A stretch of DNA of 64,000 nucleotides from a virus, in IMG/VR virus record IMGVR_UViG_3300046804_002325, positions 1 to 64,000 of that record; one strand, written 5' to 3'. The stretch's first letter is position 1. Each line of letters starts with the position of its first letter. The notes below the pieces were generated by a model, which saw nothing but the letters and a program-made list of their open reading frames with translations, did no database searches and was not told the DNA's origin. The position numbers and the translations under genes were made by a program. Shown piece by piece: positions 18,601 through 27,917 of this stretch.

Positions 18601-21600
18601 CACTACTGTCAATTTCATAACCCAAAGATGCTGCTGAGTTTGCAGCCAACTTGCCGATGTTATTAACCAATGCGGTTGATTTCAATGGGAAGTTTTTAAC
18701 TGTATGTGATGCACTCAGTATACGGTCTCTGCGGTTGATAGAGGCAGAATAATCTGAACTCATAGTATCAGCAGCTGCATAACTTGAGAAGTCATCAACT
18801 AAAATGCCATTCTTGAATCTGTTTAGACCATATGAATCGGAAATTTGTAGAGACTGTGCTTTTTGTTCCAACAAGTTCAATGAAGTATAGTACTCAACCT
18901 TGTTGATTCTGGATTCCAAACCAGAAATGTCTTGCATAGTATAACGTTTGTGTTGTACTTTTTCGATAGACAGGTCAGAAATTAAACCTGCTGGTACTTC
19001 TGTTGGAATATAACCTGTGTAAGGTGCATGTTCGATGTTGGCCAATACCAATGAACCATCTGGCTCTGTTGGTGGTAATGGTGTTAATGAAGGAGAACCT
19101 TCAATGATATTAAATTGACGGTCTTTACTTAGAGTCAACTTATCTTTTCTACCAAGATAATACTCAGAATCACCAACGAATGTTGTCAAGTCAACTGGCA
19201 AATTCAAACCATAGTTCTGTGTACCTGTTGTTGAGAATCGGAAAGTGAAATCTGCTTGTGCATTTAATCTTGCAGGTCTAAAGTCTAAACAATCACGCAG
19301 ACTATAAACAGTACCGCCATTACTTCTATAAGAAGGAATACTTCTATAATCTTCTGGAAGAGTTGAACTTGTATATGATGTTACTGCAAAGTAACCGTCA
19401 CCACCTGTGTGTTGGTAGTAATCTACCAATACTAAGATGTTACCAACAGGTTGTGGTGCACCTGGTTTTAATGTGATAGAGGCATGGTCATAGTAACCAT
19501 CTCTTTGACCATTATCGAATGTATAGTTGTTTGTAATATCATATGTTGGACTCGACAACATACCAGATGTTGGTGTTGTGCCGGATGCTTTTGTATCAAT
19601 TATTTTTACAATACGTTTAACATCAGACAAATATAATGTTTGTTTTTGTCCTGGTGATACTAGTCCACCATTTTGAATATACACTTGACCTTTAGAAGTT
19701 AATGCTGCATCATCAACAAATGTATATGTGTTAACTTGTGTACCAGAAATGTTTACCGCAGTTGTGTTTGCTTCAATTAAGTTCTTAGACCTTAACACAT
19801 AACCTGTGTTGTCTGCGTTCACAACAAATACTTTTACAATAACCATTGCGGTGAACGGTAATAAATCTGTTGCAGCTAATGTTGCAACAGCTGATGTACT
19901 GTCTAAAGTCACAGTTCTTTCTGCTGAAACCCAAGGTACAATGTCACCATTTTTAATTGTGGTGTTTGAACCTTTGTCTGTTACAATGACTGTAAAATTT
20001 TCCATTACTGTTTCATCACTCAATACAGAACTTGGTGTTCCAAAGTGTGTGAAGATGCCTTGTAATGCGTTACTGTAATTCACTTCAGCTGTAACTGATC
20101 CACCAGCAGATGTGAATGATAAGTTTCTCCACACTTGTTGAGTGGTGTATGAAGTATCTGATATTGTGGAAATATAAGGATTACCAACATTAAAGATTAG
20201 TTCTGGTGAACCAGGATTTTTTAGTTCTGTATCTCCCGAACCAACACCATTTGTTTTACCTTGAGTGTTGATAGAAGATGAACCGAGAACATTGAAACTA
20301 CCATCCACAGACACCAAAGCTTCAGTATCTTTGATATCAAAATTCAATACGAATACTGATGTTGTATCAGGTGTTGTTGTCCAGTTTTGATTTAGATATG
20401 CAACACGAGTTGTACCATTGTAACCTGTGATGGTTCTAGTGTCACCTGCGTTGGTACCATTTGTGATGGTAATATTTACACCATCATATGCATTGCTTGT
20501 TGCAGAGAATGTACCAGGCAAAGTGATTGTATTTGTTGAACCTGCGGTTGCATTTGCTGATGGTGCACCATTTTGTAACCCATAAACATATGCTTTGTAG
20601 ATGTATGTGTTTGCGTTTGCACTATTGGATGCACCAGTATAAACCAAATTGCGAATGTAACCTGAAGCAACTGTTGTTGCGCCGTATGTGGTTGTGTTTG
20701 TTCTATTTACATTGTTTACATTAACACAATGTAAATCTATTGGTTGTGCAGTAGTGAAATCGAAAAAGTCTTGTGAGTTGCCACGAACAGTATCAACATA
20801 GACATAAGAACCATAGTCAATATAAACAGGACCATTTCCACGGGTTGCGGTTGTTCTTGCACGATTGGATACCAAATCAGTTGCTGTTGGATTCTCTACA
20901 CGATATCCGTGTACATAAGCCAAACCTTTACCAACCGATAGTGTGTATTTGGTTGTATCTTCGTTTGTTTTTGGTGTTAGTTTGAAATCTTCTACAACAT
21001 AATCACCATTGGTTTCATAGTCACGTTTAGCAAAGTAATCATCAATAACATTGTATACTGATCCGTCTACCAATTTGGCAACAGAACCATTGGTCACACG
21101 AACCAATTCCACGAAAGCATCATCATCACCCAACTGAATTGGACGAGTCTCTAATGTTAATTGTATAACATATCTGTCTGCACCTGGTGCCTGATAGTTG
21201 GAAGAACCAACGGCTGGATCCAACAACGATGCATCGTTGACATAATCATAGATTGTTTCTGCAACATTCAAACCAATGCGTCTGCTTGGTGCATCATTGT
21301 ACTTGTCAATGATAACTGTTTGTGATTGAATCTGAACAAAGTGTCCTTCAATATAGAATACACCATCAGCAATAGATGCAACAGAAGATTTGCCTGTGGA
21401 ACTATTTGCTAAGGCCTGAACAGCAAGGTTAGAATTCACATCATAGATTACATCATTGTCTGTGAAGTGTGTGCCGGTCTTATATGCAACAACCAATGTT
21501 GGTGGATCACCTTCACCGCCAGTACCGGTTGGTACAGCCACTTGCAGAACTCGTGCAATAACATCACCTTCTGCACTTTGTACCAACAAACCTTCCCATT

Positions 21601-21868
21601 GTGTTACATCAATTGCAACATTATTGTAGGTAGATTGTAATTTGATATAGTAACAATCGAAGTTGGTTGTTACCTGACCACCAGTTACGGGTGAATTTTG
21701 TTTGAAGATGTTATCTGCAAACTTTGTAACTTGGTTTTGAAGGATGGTTTGTGCCTGTGTTAATTCTCTAGCCTGAACCGCAAAACCTGGCTTGAAAAGA
21801 ATACGATGGAAGTTTTTTGTTGAATCAAAATCATCGTAGTAAGGATCAACGTTAAAATACAGAGCCAT
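15617..21868 (-). CDS. Giant DUF4815-type baseplate/fibre structural protein
   Basis: With 2083 residues this is the longest gene in the window. The N-terminus (YYDDFDSTKNFHRILFKPGFAVQARELTQAQTILQNQ) is characteristic of DUF4815 proteins of T4-like phages. The middle is beta-rich with Ig-like stretches. Near residues 1860-1935 there is a two-copy GSGY-x-x-x-PTVTI module also found in gp6, gp7 and gp8. The C-terminal part (DIHVYYKILN, FAIKIVF) looks like a carbohydrate-binding or fibre-tip fold, but this is uncertain. Its position directly downstream of gp8, together with the absence of recognisable gp9-gp12 genes, suggests it takes over peripheral baseplate or fibre-socket functions. Confidence 0.75.
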   Translation of the reverse strand: MALYFNVDPYYDDFDSTKNFHRILFKPGFAVQARELTQAQTILQNQVTKFADNIFKQNSPVTGGQVTTNFDCYYIKLQSTYNNVAIDVTQWEGLLVQSAEGDVIARVLQVAVPTGTGGEGDPPTLVVAYKTGTHFTDNDVIYDVNSNLAVQALANSSTGKSSVASIADGVFYIEGHFVQIQSQTVIIDKYNDAPSRRIGLNVAETIYDYVNDASLLDPAVGSSNYQAPGADRYVIQLTLETRPIQLGDDDAFVELVRVTNGSVAKLVDGSVYNVIDDYFAKRDYETNGDYVVEDFKLTPKTNEDTTKYTLSVGKGLAYVHGYRVENPTATDLVSNRARTTATRGNGPVYIDYGSYVYVDTVRGNSQDFFDFTTAQPIDLHCVNVNNVNRTNTTTYGATTVASGYIRNLVYTGASNSANANTYIYKAYVYGLQNGAPSANATAGSTNTITLPGTFSATSNAYDGVNITITNGTNAGDTRTITGYNGTTRVAYLNQNWTTTPDTTSVFVLNFDIKDTEALVSVDGSFNVLGSSSINTQGKTNGVGSGDTELKNPGSPELIFNVGNPYISTISDTSYTTQQVWRNLSFTSAGGSVTAEVNYSNALQGIFTHFGTPSSVLSDETVMENFTVIVTDKGSNTTIKNGDIVPWVSAERTVTLDSTSAVATLAATDLLPFTAMVIVKVFVVNADNTGYVLRSKNLIEANTTAVNISGTQVNTYTFVDDAALTSKGQVYIQNGGLVSPGQKQTLYLSDVKRIVKIIDTKASGTTPTSGMLSSPTYDITNNYTFDNGQRDGYYDHASITLKPGAPQPVGNILVLVDYYQHTGGDGYFAVTSYTSSTLPEDYRSIPSYRSNGGTVYSLRDCLDFRPARLNAQADFTFRFSTTGTQNYGLNLPVDLTTFVGDSEYYLGRKDKLTLSKDRQFNIIEGSPSLTPLPPTEPDGSLVLANIEHAPYTGYIPTEVPAGLISDLSIEKVQHKRYTMQDISGLESRINKVEYYTSLNLLEQKAQSLQISDSYGLNRFKNGILVDDFSSYAAADTMSSDYSASINRRDRILSASHTVKNFPLKSTALVNNIGKLAANSAASLGYEIDSSGLVNYFSLPYSTSNVATQKFASRTVNVNPFSFISRQGVVDLTPNIDNWVDTDYAPALLVVDPNLQVYSQSNTITTMSVGDWKGIPGTQTKKLTEKVTSGLNFTITNTTTDTYENKLQQNLLGAYQKIDNTYSINNGYITDITILPYIRPQQVVIRGKDMLLNTTVNNYFDDVNVDKYVRKANIIELTGVSGTFNENDVIGYYTGGVFTPTGRILGVYKKTSTTVRLYVAADGKTSSYTTNGVIQNGFFNSSGTYTSSTASGSLSSTSHFGGQIAYAQTATKIVLTGTASTTNDYYVGNTIYINTGSAAGQSATISTYYGANQTAVLSTSIGTANGDIYSMGTFKTDQTGSMYGVFSIPPNTFHTGQRVLRIDDSNGNSGSQSTFARGTFYSEGLHTRAQQLDFGASPAGAKGTFIQNNYANNVLISSSTSTLENRWDPIAQTFIFDKDNYPNGLFLSSATFFFKTKPTSDSSPIMLSIVGTLNGYPNGETLDNSIVSLIPEQVNISDTPQFLDKTTATTFQFPVPIYIQPGVLYSFILKSNSKEYTVWTASSGDTALTSSVKNQPSDPTPSTITKIGGAPYVGGLFVSQNSQTWTADQNQSLMFVIDRCVFDTTATPTLQYVVPKKLPQRTLVEQGIQYYLNANNISGVIDSVSNTSIYADAFNITTTDFLPTTTAINYTYNATLVGGTAAGTVNIRPGKFGTPSSDDIYLSDGKGKRMLDANSGTSFSLYAQLSTNDNAVSPIISDAGLSTYAIKWNINNCELSNNLITVTNGGSNFNASNAVVTFSAPTGTGGTQAYGVANVVSGKVDAVYVTQPGSGYITTPTVTITASSGSATGATAIVSGETSKSGGNATAKYVTKKVVLDAGFDSGDLNVYLSAYRPVNTDIHVYYKILNRNDTQRFDDGSWQLMTPINSSGSKYSTGRNDIIEYSFAPGTNGTDQGYVKYTSTNGQTYSSFSQFAIKIVFTSSDSTYVPYVTDLRAIALPSNVNTTF

Positions 21869-21877
21869 TTTTTTCCT

Positions 21878-23257
21878 TTAGTAACCTAATACAAATTTAT
21901 ATTGTTCTATACCATCAGTGCTTCTAGAAACTCCAGCTCTATTCTCGATGTGTGATATGTAACCGGAGAAAATTGCAAAGTCTGGTTCACTGTATGATAA
22001 TATTGTTCTTGTTGTTGTTGATGTGTCACCCTTCAACGGCGAGTTGATTGTTGGTGTTCCTGTCATATTTAGAAGTCTTACCACATTGGTTGCTGGGTCA
22101 AAACTCAAAACTCTTCCAAAAAATGATGCAGTTGCAAGGTCTGGACCTTGATATACAATCTCATCGTTTGTAAATAAACCAAAACCTGGCGCCACAACGA
22201 AGTCTGTTGTTGTTTTGTAGATGTTGCCTGATGCAGGAATATAGTTTGCGTAGGCTTCATCTAATGTTTTTGTGGTTGGATTTACAATGATACCTACTTG
22301 GTGATAGTCAATGTCTGTTGGTATAATACCACTCTCAGAACCATTAAACTCAACACTCAACATAACATGATTGCAACCTAGTTCTGAGATTGGATCAAAC
22401 CCGTGGCCACCAATTGGTGATGTGGAACACTCCAAGATTGCACCGAAACCAATAGAAGTTGAGATTGCAACGTTTGCGTATGTATAATTACTACCTGCAT
22501 TGGTCACGAGAATGTCTGTGATGACTTCACCTGAAACTACGGCCGTTGCGGCCGCATCTTTACCATCGCCTGTAATCACTACGGAAACAACTGAGTTGGC
22601 AGGATCATAACCAAGGCCACCATCCAATACGTTGATGACATCAATGTTACCTGCACCAGCCGTATTGTCCAATGGGTTTGGTATGTTTTTACCAATTGGT
22701 ACTGGTAACCAAGATGAGTCCATGAATTTCAATTTAGAACCAGCGTCAACTGTGTACATATACTTCCACTTGTAGTCATCTGTACCTTGGAAAATGTTAC
22801 TTGCATTGTATGTACCTGGTTCAAAGTATGGTTCTTCAGTCGAAGCTGCACCATTATTATTCCATAGGCATTTAAATACTTGGTCGTATCTATTTTTCAC
22901 ATAGTAAAATTTAGTTGGGTTTCCGTTTTCGTCCAACTCAAACATGTCAACCGTGTCAATATAACGGTCATAAACTGTGCCTGACACCCAATCATATCGT
23001 TTAATTACGGGTGCAATATCATTTGATGTGATATGTTTTGCAGCAAAAATGTTCTTGAAGATTAACTTCAATGACTTAACATCTTGTGATGGTATAGGCG
23101 GATTGTTTTCATCTGGCCAAGGTTCTGCCTTTGCCAAGAAACAATATGACTGACTGATAGATGTGTTCGCTGGTGGAACTACAGCAACAGGCGCATAGTA
23201 GGTCTGTTCGACCTGTCCAACCTTTGCGCCATATGTAATGAGTGATTTATTTGCCAT
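21878..23257 (-). CDS. 8: Baseplate wedge protein gp8
   Basis: The product has 459 residues. The N-terminus (KSLITYGAKVGQVEQTYYAPVAV) and the central blocks (YDRYIDTVDMFELDENGNPTKFYYVKN, DDYKWKYMYTV) are typical of gp8 in T4-like phages. T4 gp8 has 334 residues, so this one is longer. Part of the extra length is an inserted glycine-tyrosine module (GGLGYDP ... VVITGDGKDAAA ... NAGSNYTYANVAI) encoded at about 22425-22650. In T4, gp8 dimers bind gp6 and gp7 in each wedge. The gene lies after a fibre gene that is itself after gp7. Confidence 0.85.
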   Translation of the reverse strand: MANKSLITYGAKVGQVEQTYYAPVAVVPPANTSISQSYCFLAKAEPWPDENNPPIPSQDVKSLKLIFKNIFAAKHITSNDIAPVIKRYDWVSGTVYDRYIDTVDMFELDENGNPTKFYYVKNRYDQVFKCLWNNNGAASTEEPYFEPGTYNASNIFQGTDDYKWKYMYTVDAGSKLKFMDSSWLPVPIGKNIPNPLDNTAGAGNIDVINVLDGGLGYDPANSVVSVVITGDGKDAAATAVVSGEVITDILVTNAGSNYTYANVAISTSIGFGAILECSTSPIGGHGFDPISELGCNHVMLSVEFNGSESGIIPTDIDYHQVGIIVNPTTKTLDEAYANYIPASGNIYKTTTDFVVAPGFGLFTNDEIVYQGPDLATASFFGRVLSFDPATNVVRLLNMTGTPTINSPLKGDTSTTTRTILSYSEPDFAIFSGYISHIENRAGVSRSTDGIEQYKFVLGY

Positions 23258-23267
23258 GATTTATTTA

Positions 23268-25088
23268 TTAACCATTAATAGAAACGAATGTGTTTGCATT
23301 ATCACCGTCAATACTAAAGAACTTCATGTACATAGAACTTCCCGCAGTAATTGTGACAGTAGTTGATTTGTTTGTTGAACGCAACGCAGCACAACCGTGT
23401 GTGATGGTGTGGTTTGAGTTGTCTGTATTGACTAACCACATTTCAACAATTTTACCTGCAACATAGTTACTGTGTGAAATTGTTACATCAGCAGCACAGT
23501 TGGCTTTAATCACCGAGTCTGATATATAGTCAATCGTGATTGCAGTCTGTGGACCTGCTGGTAATCTTGGTGAATATACGACACCTTTCGATGGATTTAC
23601 ATAACCAGTAAATGAAACATTATTTGCATTGAAGGTTGCAATATTTACTAGTGTGTTTGAACCGTTCTCAACATTGTAGAACTTGATTGCTGAACCACGA
23701 GTTGTGTCTGTATAATTTTCTGTTGCAACAAAATCAATTCTTGATGTTCCTCCAGATTGCCATGCGGTCGCCCCATAACCGCTTGCGCCGATGCGTGTCA
23801 ATACATCATCAGTCTGAACAGCAGATGGATGTGATACATTACCTCGTGCTGCACGGCCACCAAATATAGGAAAAACTAATTGTCCGTTAGCACCATAAGA
23901 ATCTGAAATAACTCTTGTTGAAACATTATGTTTGCCTGTAATATGCAGAACATAACCATCACCACCTGGAGTTTGTGTTATGCCTGTATTTGATGCACTA
24001 ATTGTAACCAATGCCTGACTTGAACCGAATGATGAGTTTGCAAACTTGATGACACCATTAACATTTAAGTTGTCTGTAATTGTCATTGAACCAGCAAATG
24101 TACCAGATGTATTTGCAAGTGCAGAGTTGGCCTTGGCAAATGCAGAGTTTGCGTGTGTGTAACCAAAATATGCATAAGAATCTGTTGCGTTAGCAGATGC
24201 AAATGCAGCGTTTGCCTTTATGAAAGCACCGTTAGCATACAACGCAGCAGAGTTTGCAACATGTGTTGGTGTATTCGCCTTTAAGAATGCTGAGTTTGCA
24301 TAGTTACCAGCAGTAACTGCCTTAGAATCTGCTGTTGCGGCGTTGATGATGGCCTGTGCGGCAGTATCAGCAACAGTATTGGCAAATGCTGCGCCCGAGT
24401 TTGCAACAATAAATGCTGCGTTTGCTTTTAGAATGGCTGCGTTTGCGTGAACGAAACCGGAGTTGGCATGTAAGAATGATGCGTTACTGTATATGAAAGG
24501 TGCCGCTGCGGTATTCTGAGAAGTGTTGTCTTGAAAGATGATTGGTTTGCCAATCATTTTGAAACCTTGGTTGTGTACAAACTGTGCAATGATGCCAGTT
24601 GCATCTGTGGTTCCCAAAACAAACGATACATTCTTATTTGGAGTAGTTGTACCTATCACCAGGTTACCACCAGGCAACGCAGATGTATCACCCTGAACAA
24701 TCAGATAACCGTCCAGAGGTTTTGCGTAGGTATATCCATCATAGTTGTATGTTGAACCATTTAAACCCATATCAATATAATATGTGGAATCTGTACCGTT
24801 ATTTGCGGTAATAACAATGTCACCTGAACCATTACCACTATTATTTTGTAGGTTTAGTTGTAGATAATAGTCCGATGACCCAGCAAATTGTCCGGTGATA
24901 TTGGGTAAAACAACAGCATTGTTACCCACATTCAACACATTGTGTGAATATAAGCCTTGTGCTAGTGTTGTACCAGTAAATCTACCAGTCACATCGGTGA
25001 TGGTGTCCACAGCCAAGAATATTGTCTGTGCTGTGTTGGCATTAAGTGCCGTAATTAATGGTAATTCCGAAATCTTTACTGTTGACAT
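23268..25088 (-). CDS. Heptad-repeat fibre inserted between gp7 and gp8
   Basis: The product has 606 residues. The N-terminus (KISELPLITALNANTAQTIFLAVD) is an attachment-type domain frequent in T4-like aquatic phages. Residues about 65-185 are paralogous to a domain of the 1349-residue fibre (SDYYLQLNLQN, ANNGTD, DGYLIVQG). Residues 200-340 are ANxA[FY] repeats. The C-terminal 150 residues are a beta-rich head (NHTITHGCAALRSTNKSTTVTI). Its place in the baseplate-wedge cluster suggests a short fibre or whisker bound to the baseplate rather than a long fibre. Confidence 0.7.
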   Translation of the reverse strand: MSTVKISELPLITALNANTAQTIFLAVDTITDVTGRFTGTTLAQGLYSHNVLNVGNNAVVLPNITGQFAGSSDYYLQLNLQNNSGNGSGDIVITANNGTDSTYYIDMGLNGSTYNYDGYTYAKPLDGYLIVQGDTSALPGGNLVIGTTTPNKNVSFVLGTTDATGIIAQFVHNQGFKMIGKPIIFQDNTSQNTAAAPFIYSNASFLHANSGFVHANAAILKANAAFIVANSGAAFANTVADTAAQAIINAATADSKAVTAGNYANSAFLKANTPTHVANSAALYANGAFIKANAAFASANATDSYAYFGYTHANSAFAKANSALANTSGTFAGSMTITDNLNVNGVIKFANSSFGSSQALVTISASNTGITQTPGGDGYVLHITGKHNVSTRVISDSYGANGQLVFPIFGGRAARGNVSHPSAVQTDDVLTRIGASGYGATAWQSGGTSRIDFVATENYTDTTRGSAIKFYNVENGSNTLVNIATFNANNVSFTGYVNPSKGVVYSPRLPAGPQTAITIDYISDSVIKANCAADVTISHSNYVAGKIVEMWLVNTDNSNHTITHGCAALRSTNKSTTVTITAGSSMYMKFFSIDGDNANTFVSING

Positions 25089-25091
25089 TGT

Positions 25092-27917
25092 TTACCCCAA
25101 TATAATTGTTCTGCCATCTTCTGTTATTATTATTCTACCATCTTCTGTCATAAGTTCTGGTATGTATACTGTTCCGACTGGACCTAATAGTCTAATTTGG
25201 TTTCCTACAATTGCACTGTTTGCAATCCATGATGTTCTTCTGACATGCAAATAAGAGTTTGCTGCGCTCGACAAATTACTTGTCAGATAAATTTTACCGT
25301 TTGCATAGTCTACCGAACTAATTACTTTTGCTGTGTTGTTTGCGACCAATACTGTATCACCAGGATATAATATATCCATCAAAGGATATGCGGTGTTACT
25401 GTAAGTGCCGTTGTTAACAACATTGTATGAGTCGGTTATAACTCTTGTAATATTTATGGTGTTTGAACCAGAATTTGCAGTTGCTGTGGCCACATTTGTG
25501 AATGTCAACCAAACATTACCTGCAACCGTAATTGTATCTGAAACTGAATCCACTTTTGTTACTTGAGCCATAACATTAGGGCCGTGTGCAGACTCTAATG
25601 AAATGATTGTTGAGTTTGCAAAGATAATGTTTGCAAGGTTTGCACCAAGTAAGTTATTAAACTTGATGATGTTGTTGCTCTTGTTGGTAAAATCTGTTGC
25701 AATTGTTGCCGTTGTACCAGTTGCACCAACATAATAATAGAATGGTCGTGCATCAAACAAAGCTTTCTGTACATGATAATCAAAGTTTGATGGAATCTTG
25801 GCTGCCATCCTACCAATAACTTTCATACCACTTGGGTGTATCAAGCTCTTCAACACATTTCTATACTTCTCAATTTCTTTTTCAACTGTAATTTCATAAG
25901 TATAGTTGTTGAATTTTTCACTTTGCAATACACTAAATGAACTTGGTTGACCTTGTGCGTTCAAGTATTGTCCTTGACTTAATGACAAACCATTTAAGAA
26001 AGATGCCGTTGCTTTTGCTGCGCCATCACCATAATTCTTAACACCATTTTGGTTGTATGAAGAATCTATGGCAGTATTTGCCATAATTAGGTTGATGTTT
26101 CTATCAATCTTTAGATTCAGTGTTGGATCAGGATTAGATGTGTAGTTAAACACACGCAAATTGTATAGTGACTGCGAAGGATTATTATATGGTGTCAATA
26201 ATGACACTGAATTAACCATTGAACGGTAGGATGATACTTCAACATTACTACCTTGGTATATTACATCACCTTTTCTTGGAAGATCCAAGATAGAAACATT
26301 AGATACAACAATATCTTGCACCTTCAATGAAACATTTGGTGTAGATACATAATCTTCACCCGCTGTCAATAATTTAATTGATGTTACTGAACCTGCACGG
26401 TCTACAATAACAGAGAATGATGCACCAGTACCAAGAACACTAGGCACAGTCAGTACCGCATTTGCAGCTTGATTGTTTGCAGATACAACTCTAAGTGTTG
26501 GTAAGTTTTCGTTTCTGAAACCAAGGCCGCCCAAAGGATATGTTGGAATGTTTTGTGTGTGGTCATAAACATATGCAACATTCAGAATGGCGCCGTTTGC
26601 CGCAACAGAAATAACATTGGCATATGCACCAACACCAGAACCACCTTCAATAATAATCTTGTCGTTTGCTCTGTAACCATGGCCACGGACAGACACTTGT
26701 ATTGGTGATAAGATACCCAACTTACTAATGTCATCAAATCCACCAGTATCATTTTCATAAGTTGATGTGGCTGATACTGTTGGTACTGTTGAGAATCCTC
26801 CACCACCATTCTCAACTAAAATGGATGATAGAGGATAAGTGGTAAAAGATGCAAAAGAAAATGCGTTTGCTAACGATGTGTTGGCATTTGCGGTTGGATG
26901 GTTCTGTAAGAAAGTATAATTTGTATTGCCGATTGTGGTGAATCTGGCTAATGTAATAGAACTTGTTGGTGCAAAGGTGACATTAGCTCGTTTGCGTAAG
27001 TCTGGATCAAAAGAACCTACAACTGCTTTCGCACCTAAACCATCACCTGTGATATCAATCACAGTATTTGGTGTGTATGTATAACCATAACCACCACTCA
27101 CAACGTTAATACGCTGAATAGAACCTCTAGTTGTTGCAGAAACTTCAGCAGTAGCTTCAATTCCAGTGTTTGAACTCAGACCGTTAAAAACAATTACTGG
27201 ATCACCAACTTTGTATAGTAAACCTCTGGCTCTCGGATCAACTCTTAATTGACTGACTTGACCCACAACTTTTGCTCTAAGGTTTGAACCATTGATAATG
27301 ATATCTTGATTGTTGTTGTCTACAACACGAACAAACTCTCCAGATTGAAATAATCGTTCGATGTTTGAAATGAATACATCAATTTTATTACCAGAAACAA
27401 CTGAGTTTTCGATTGTTGCAATAGATTTAGTTGTTTCGCCAATGATACGATAGTTATCTATCTGCAAAAAACGTTCATCTTGTGTGTTCAACTTCAAACT
27501 CTTTGCAACATACCAAATGCCATCAGATGCCTTAAACACGGCATCTTTTGTATTAAAGTATTCAAACTCAGAATTGAAAAGAATCTTAAAGAGAAATTGA
27601 TATGATGCAGGTGTACCTTTAGAATTGTACAGTTGTTTGGCAACTTTTATTGCCTGTTGTTCATCAATCAAAGTTTCTTTTGGAAAGTTTGGTAGAAAAT
27701 CGTTGGTGAAATACTGCAAGAAATTGTTTGCAGTTCTATCTATGTCCTTATACGACAAAAGGTTCTTAGAACCTTCTGTAACTTGACCTGTTTGTTCCAT
27801 CCATTCATAGTATGCCTTCAGAAACAGAGAAAAGTTGGCGTAGTCTGGGTTATCCCTGACAAATTCTGGTAACTGTTGCGTTACCAATAATGAGGTCTTA
27901 TTATTACTTACTATCAT
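25092..27917 (-). CDS. 7: Baseplate wedge protein gp7-like
   Basis: The product has 941 residues, compared with 1032 in T4 gp7. The N-terminus (TQQLPEFVRDNPDYANFSLFLKAYYEWMEQ) and the motif GTPASYQFLFKILFNSEFEYF are shared with the large wedge proteins of T4-like aquatic phages. At least three copies of a Gly-Tyr module (GGYGYTYTPNTVIDITGDGLGA; GHGYRANDKIIIEGG; GEDYVSTPNVSL) lie between about residues 265 and 540. It occupies the gp7 position between gp6 and gp8, with its start overlapping the gp6 operon order of T4. Identification is by position and general similarity, not by a diagnostic motif. Confidence 0.7.
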   Translation of the reverse strand: MIVSNNKTSLLVTQQLPEFVRDNPDYANFSLFLKAYYEWMEQTGQVTEGSKNLLSYKDIDRTANNFLQYFTNDFLPNFPKETLIDEQQAIKVAKQLYNSKGTPASYQFLFKILFNSEFEYFNTKDAVFKASDGIWYVAKSLKLNTQDERFLQIDNYRIIGETTKSIATIENSVVSGNKIDVFISNIERLFQSGEFVRVVDNNNQDIIINGSNLRAKVVGQVSQLRVDPRARGLLYKVGDPVIVFNGLSSNTGIEATAEVSATTRGSIQRINVVSGGYGYTYTPNTVIDITGDGLGAKAVVGSFDPDLRKRANVTFAPTSSITLARFTTIGNTNYTFLQNHPTANANTSLANAFSFASFTTYPLSSILVENGGGGFSTVPTVSATSTYENDTGGFDDISKLGILSPIQVSVRGHGYRANDKIIIEGGSGVGAYANVISVAANGAILNVAYVYDHTQNIPTYPLGGLGFRNENLPTLRVVSANNQAANAVLTVPSVLGTGASFSVIVDRAGSVTSIKLLTAGEDYVSTPNVSLKVQDIVVSNVSILDLPRKGDVIYQGSNVEVSSYRSMVNSVSLLTPYNNPSQSLYNLRVFNYTSNPDPTLNLKIDRNINLIMANTAIDSSYNQNGVKNYGDGAAKATASFLNGLSLSQGQYLNAQGQPSSFSVLQSEKFNNYTYEITVEKEIEKYRNVLKSLIHPSGMKVIGRMAAKIPSNFDYHVQKALFDARPFYYYVGATGTTATIATDFTNKSNNIIKFNNLLGANLANIIFANSTIISLESAHGPNVMAQVTKVDSVSDTITVAGNVWLTFTNVATATANSGSNTINITRVITDSYNVVNNGTYSNTAYPLMDILYPGDTVLVANNTAKVISSVDYANGKIYLTSNLSSAANSYLHVRRTSWIANSAIVGNQIRLLGPVGTVYIPELMTEDGRIIITEDGRTIILG

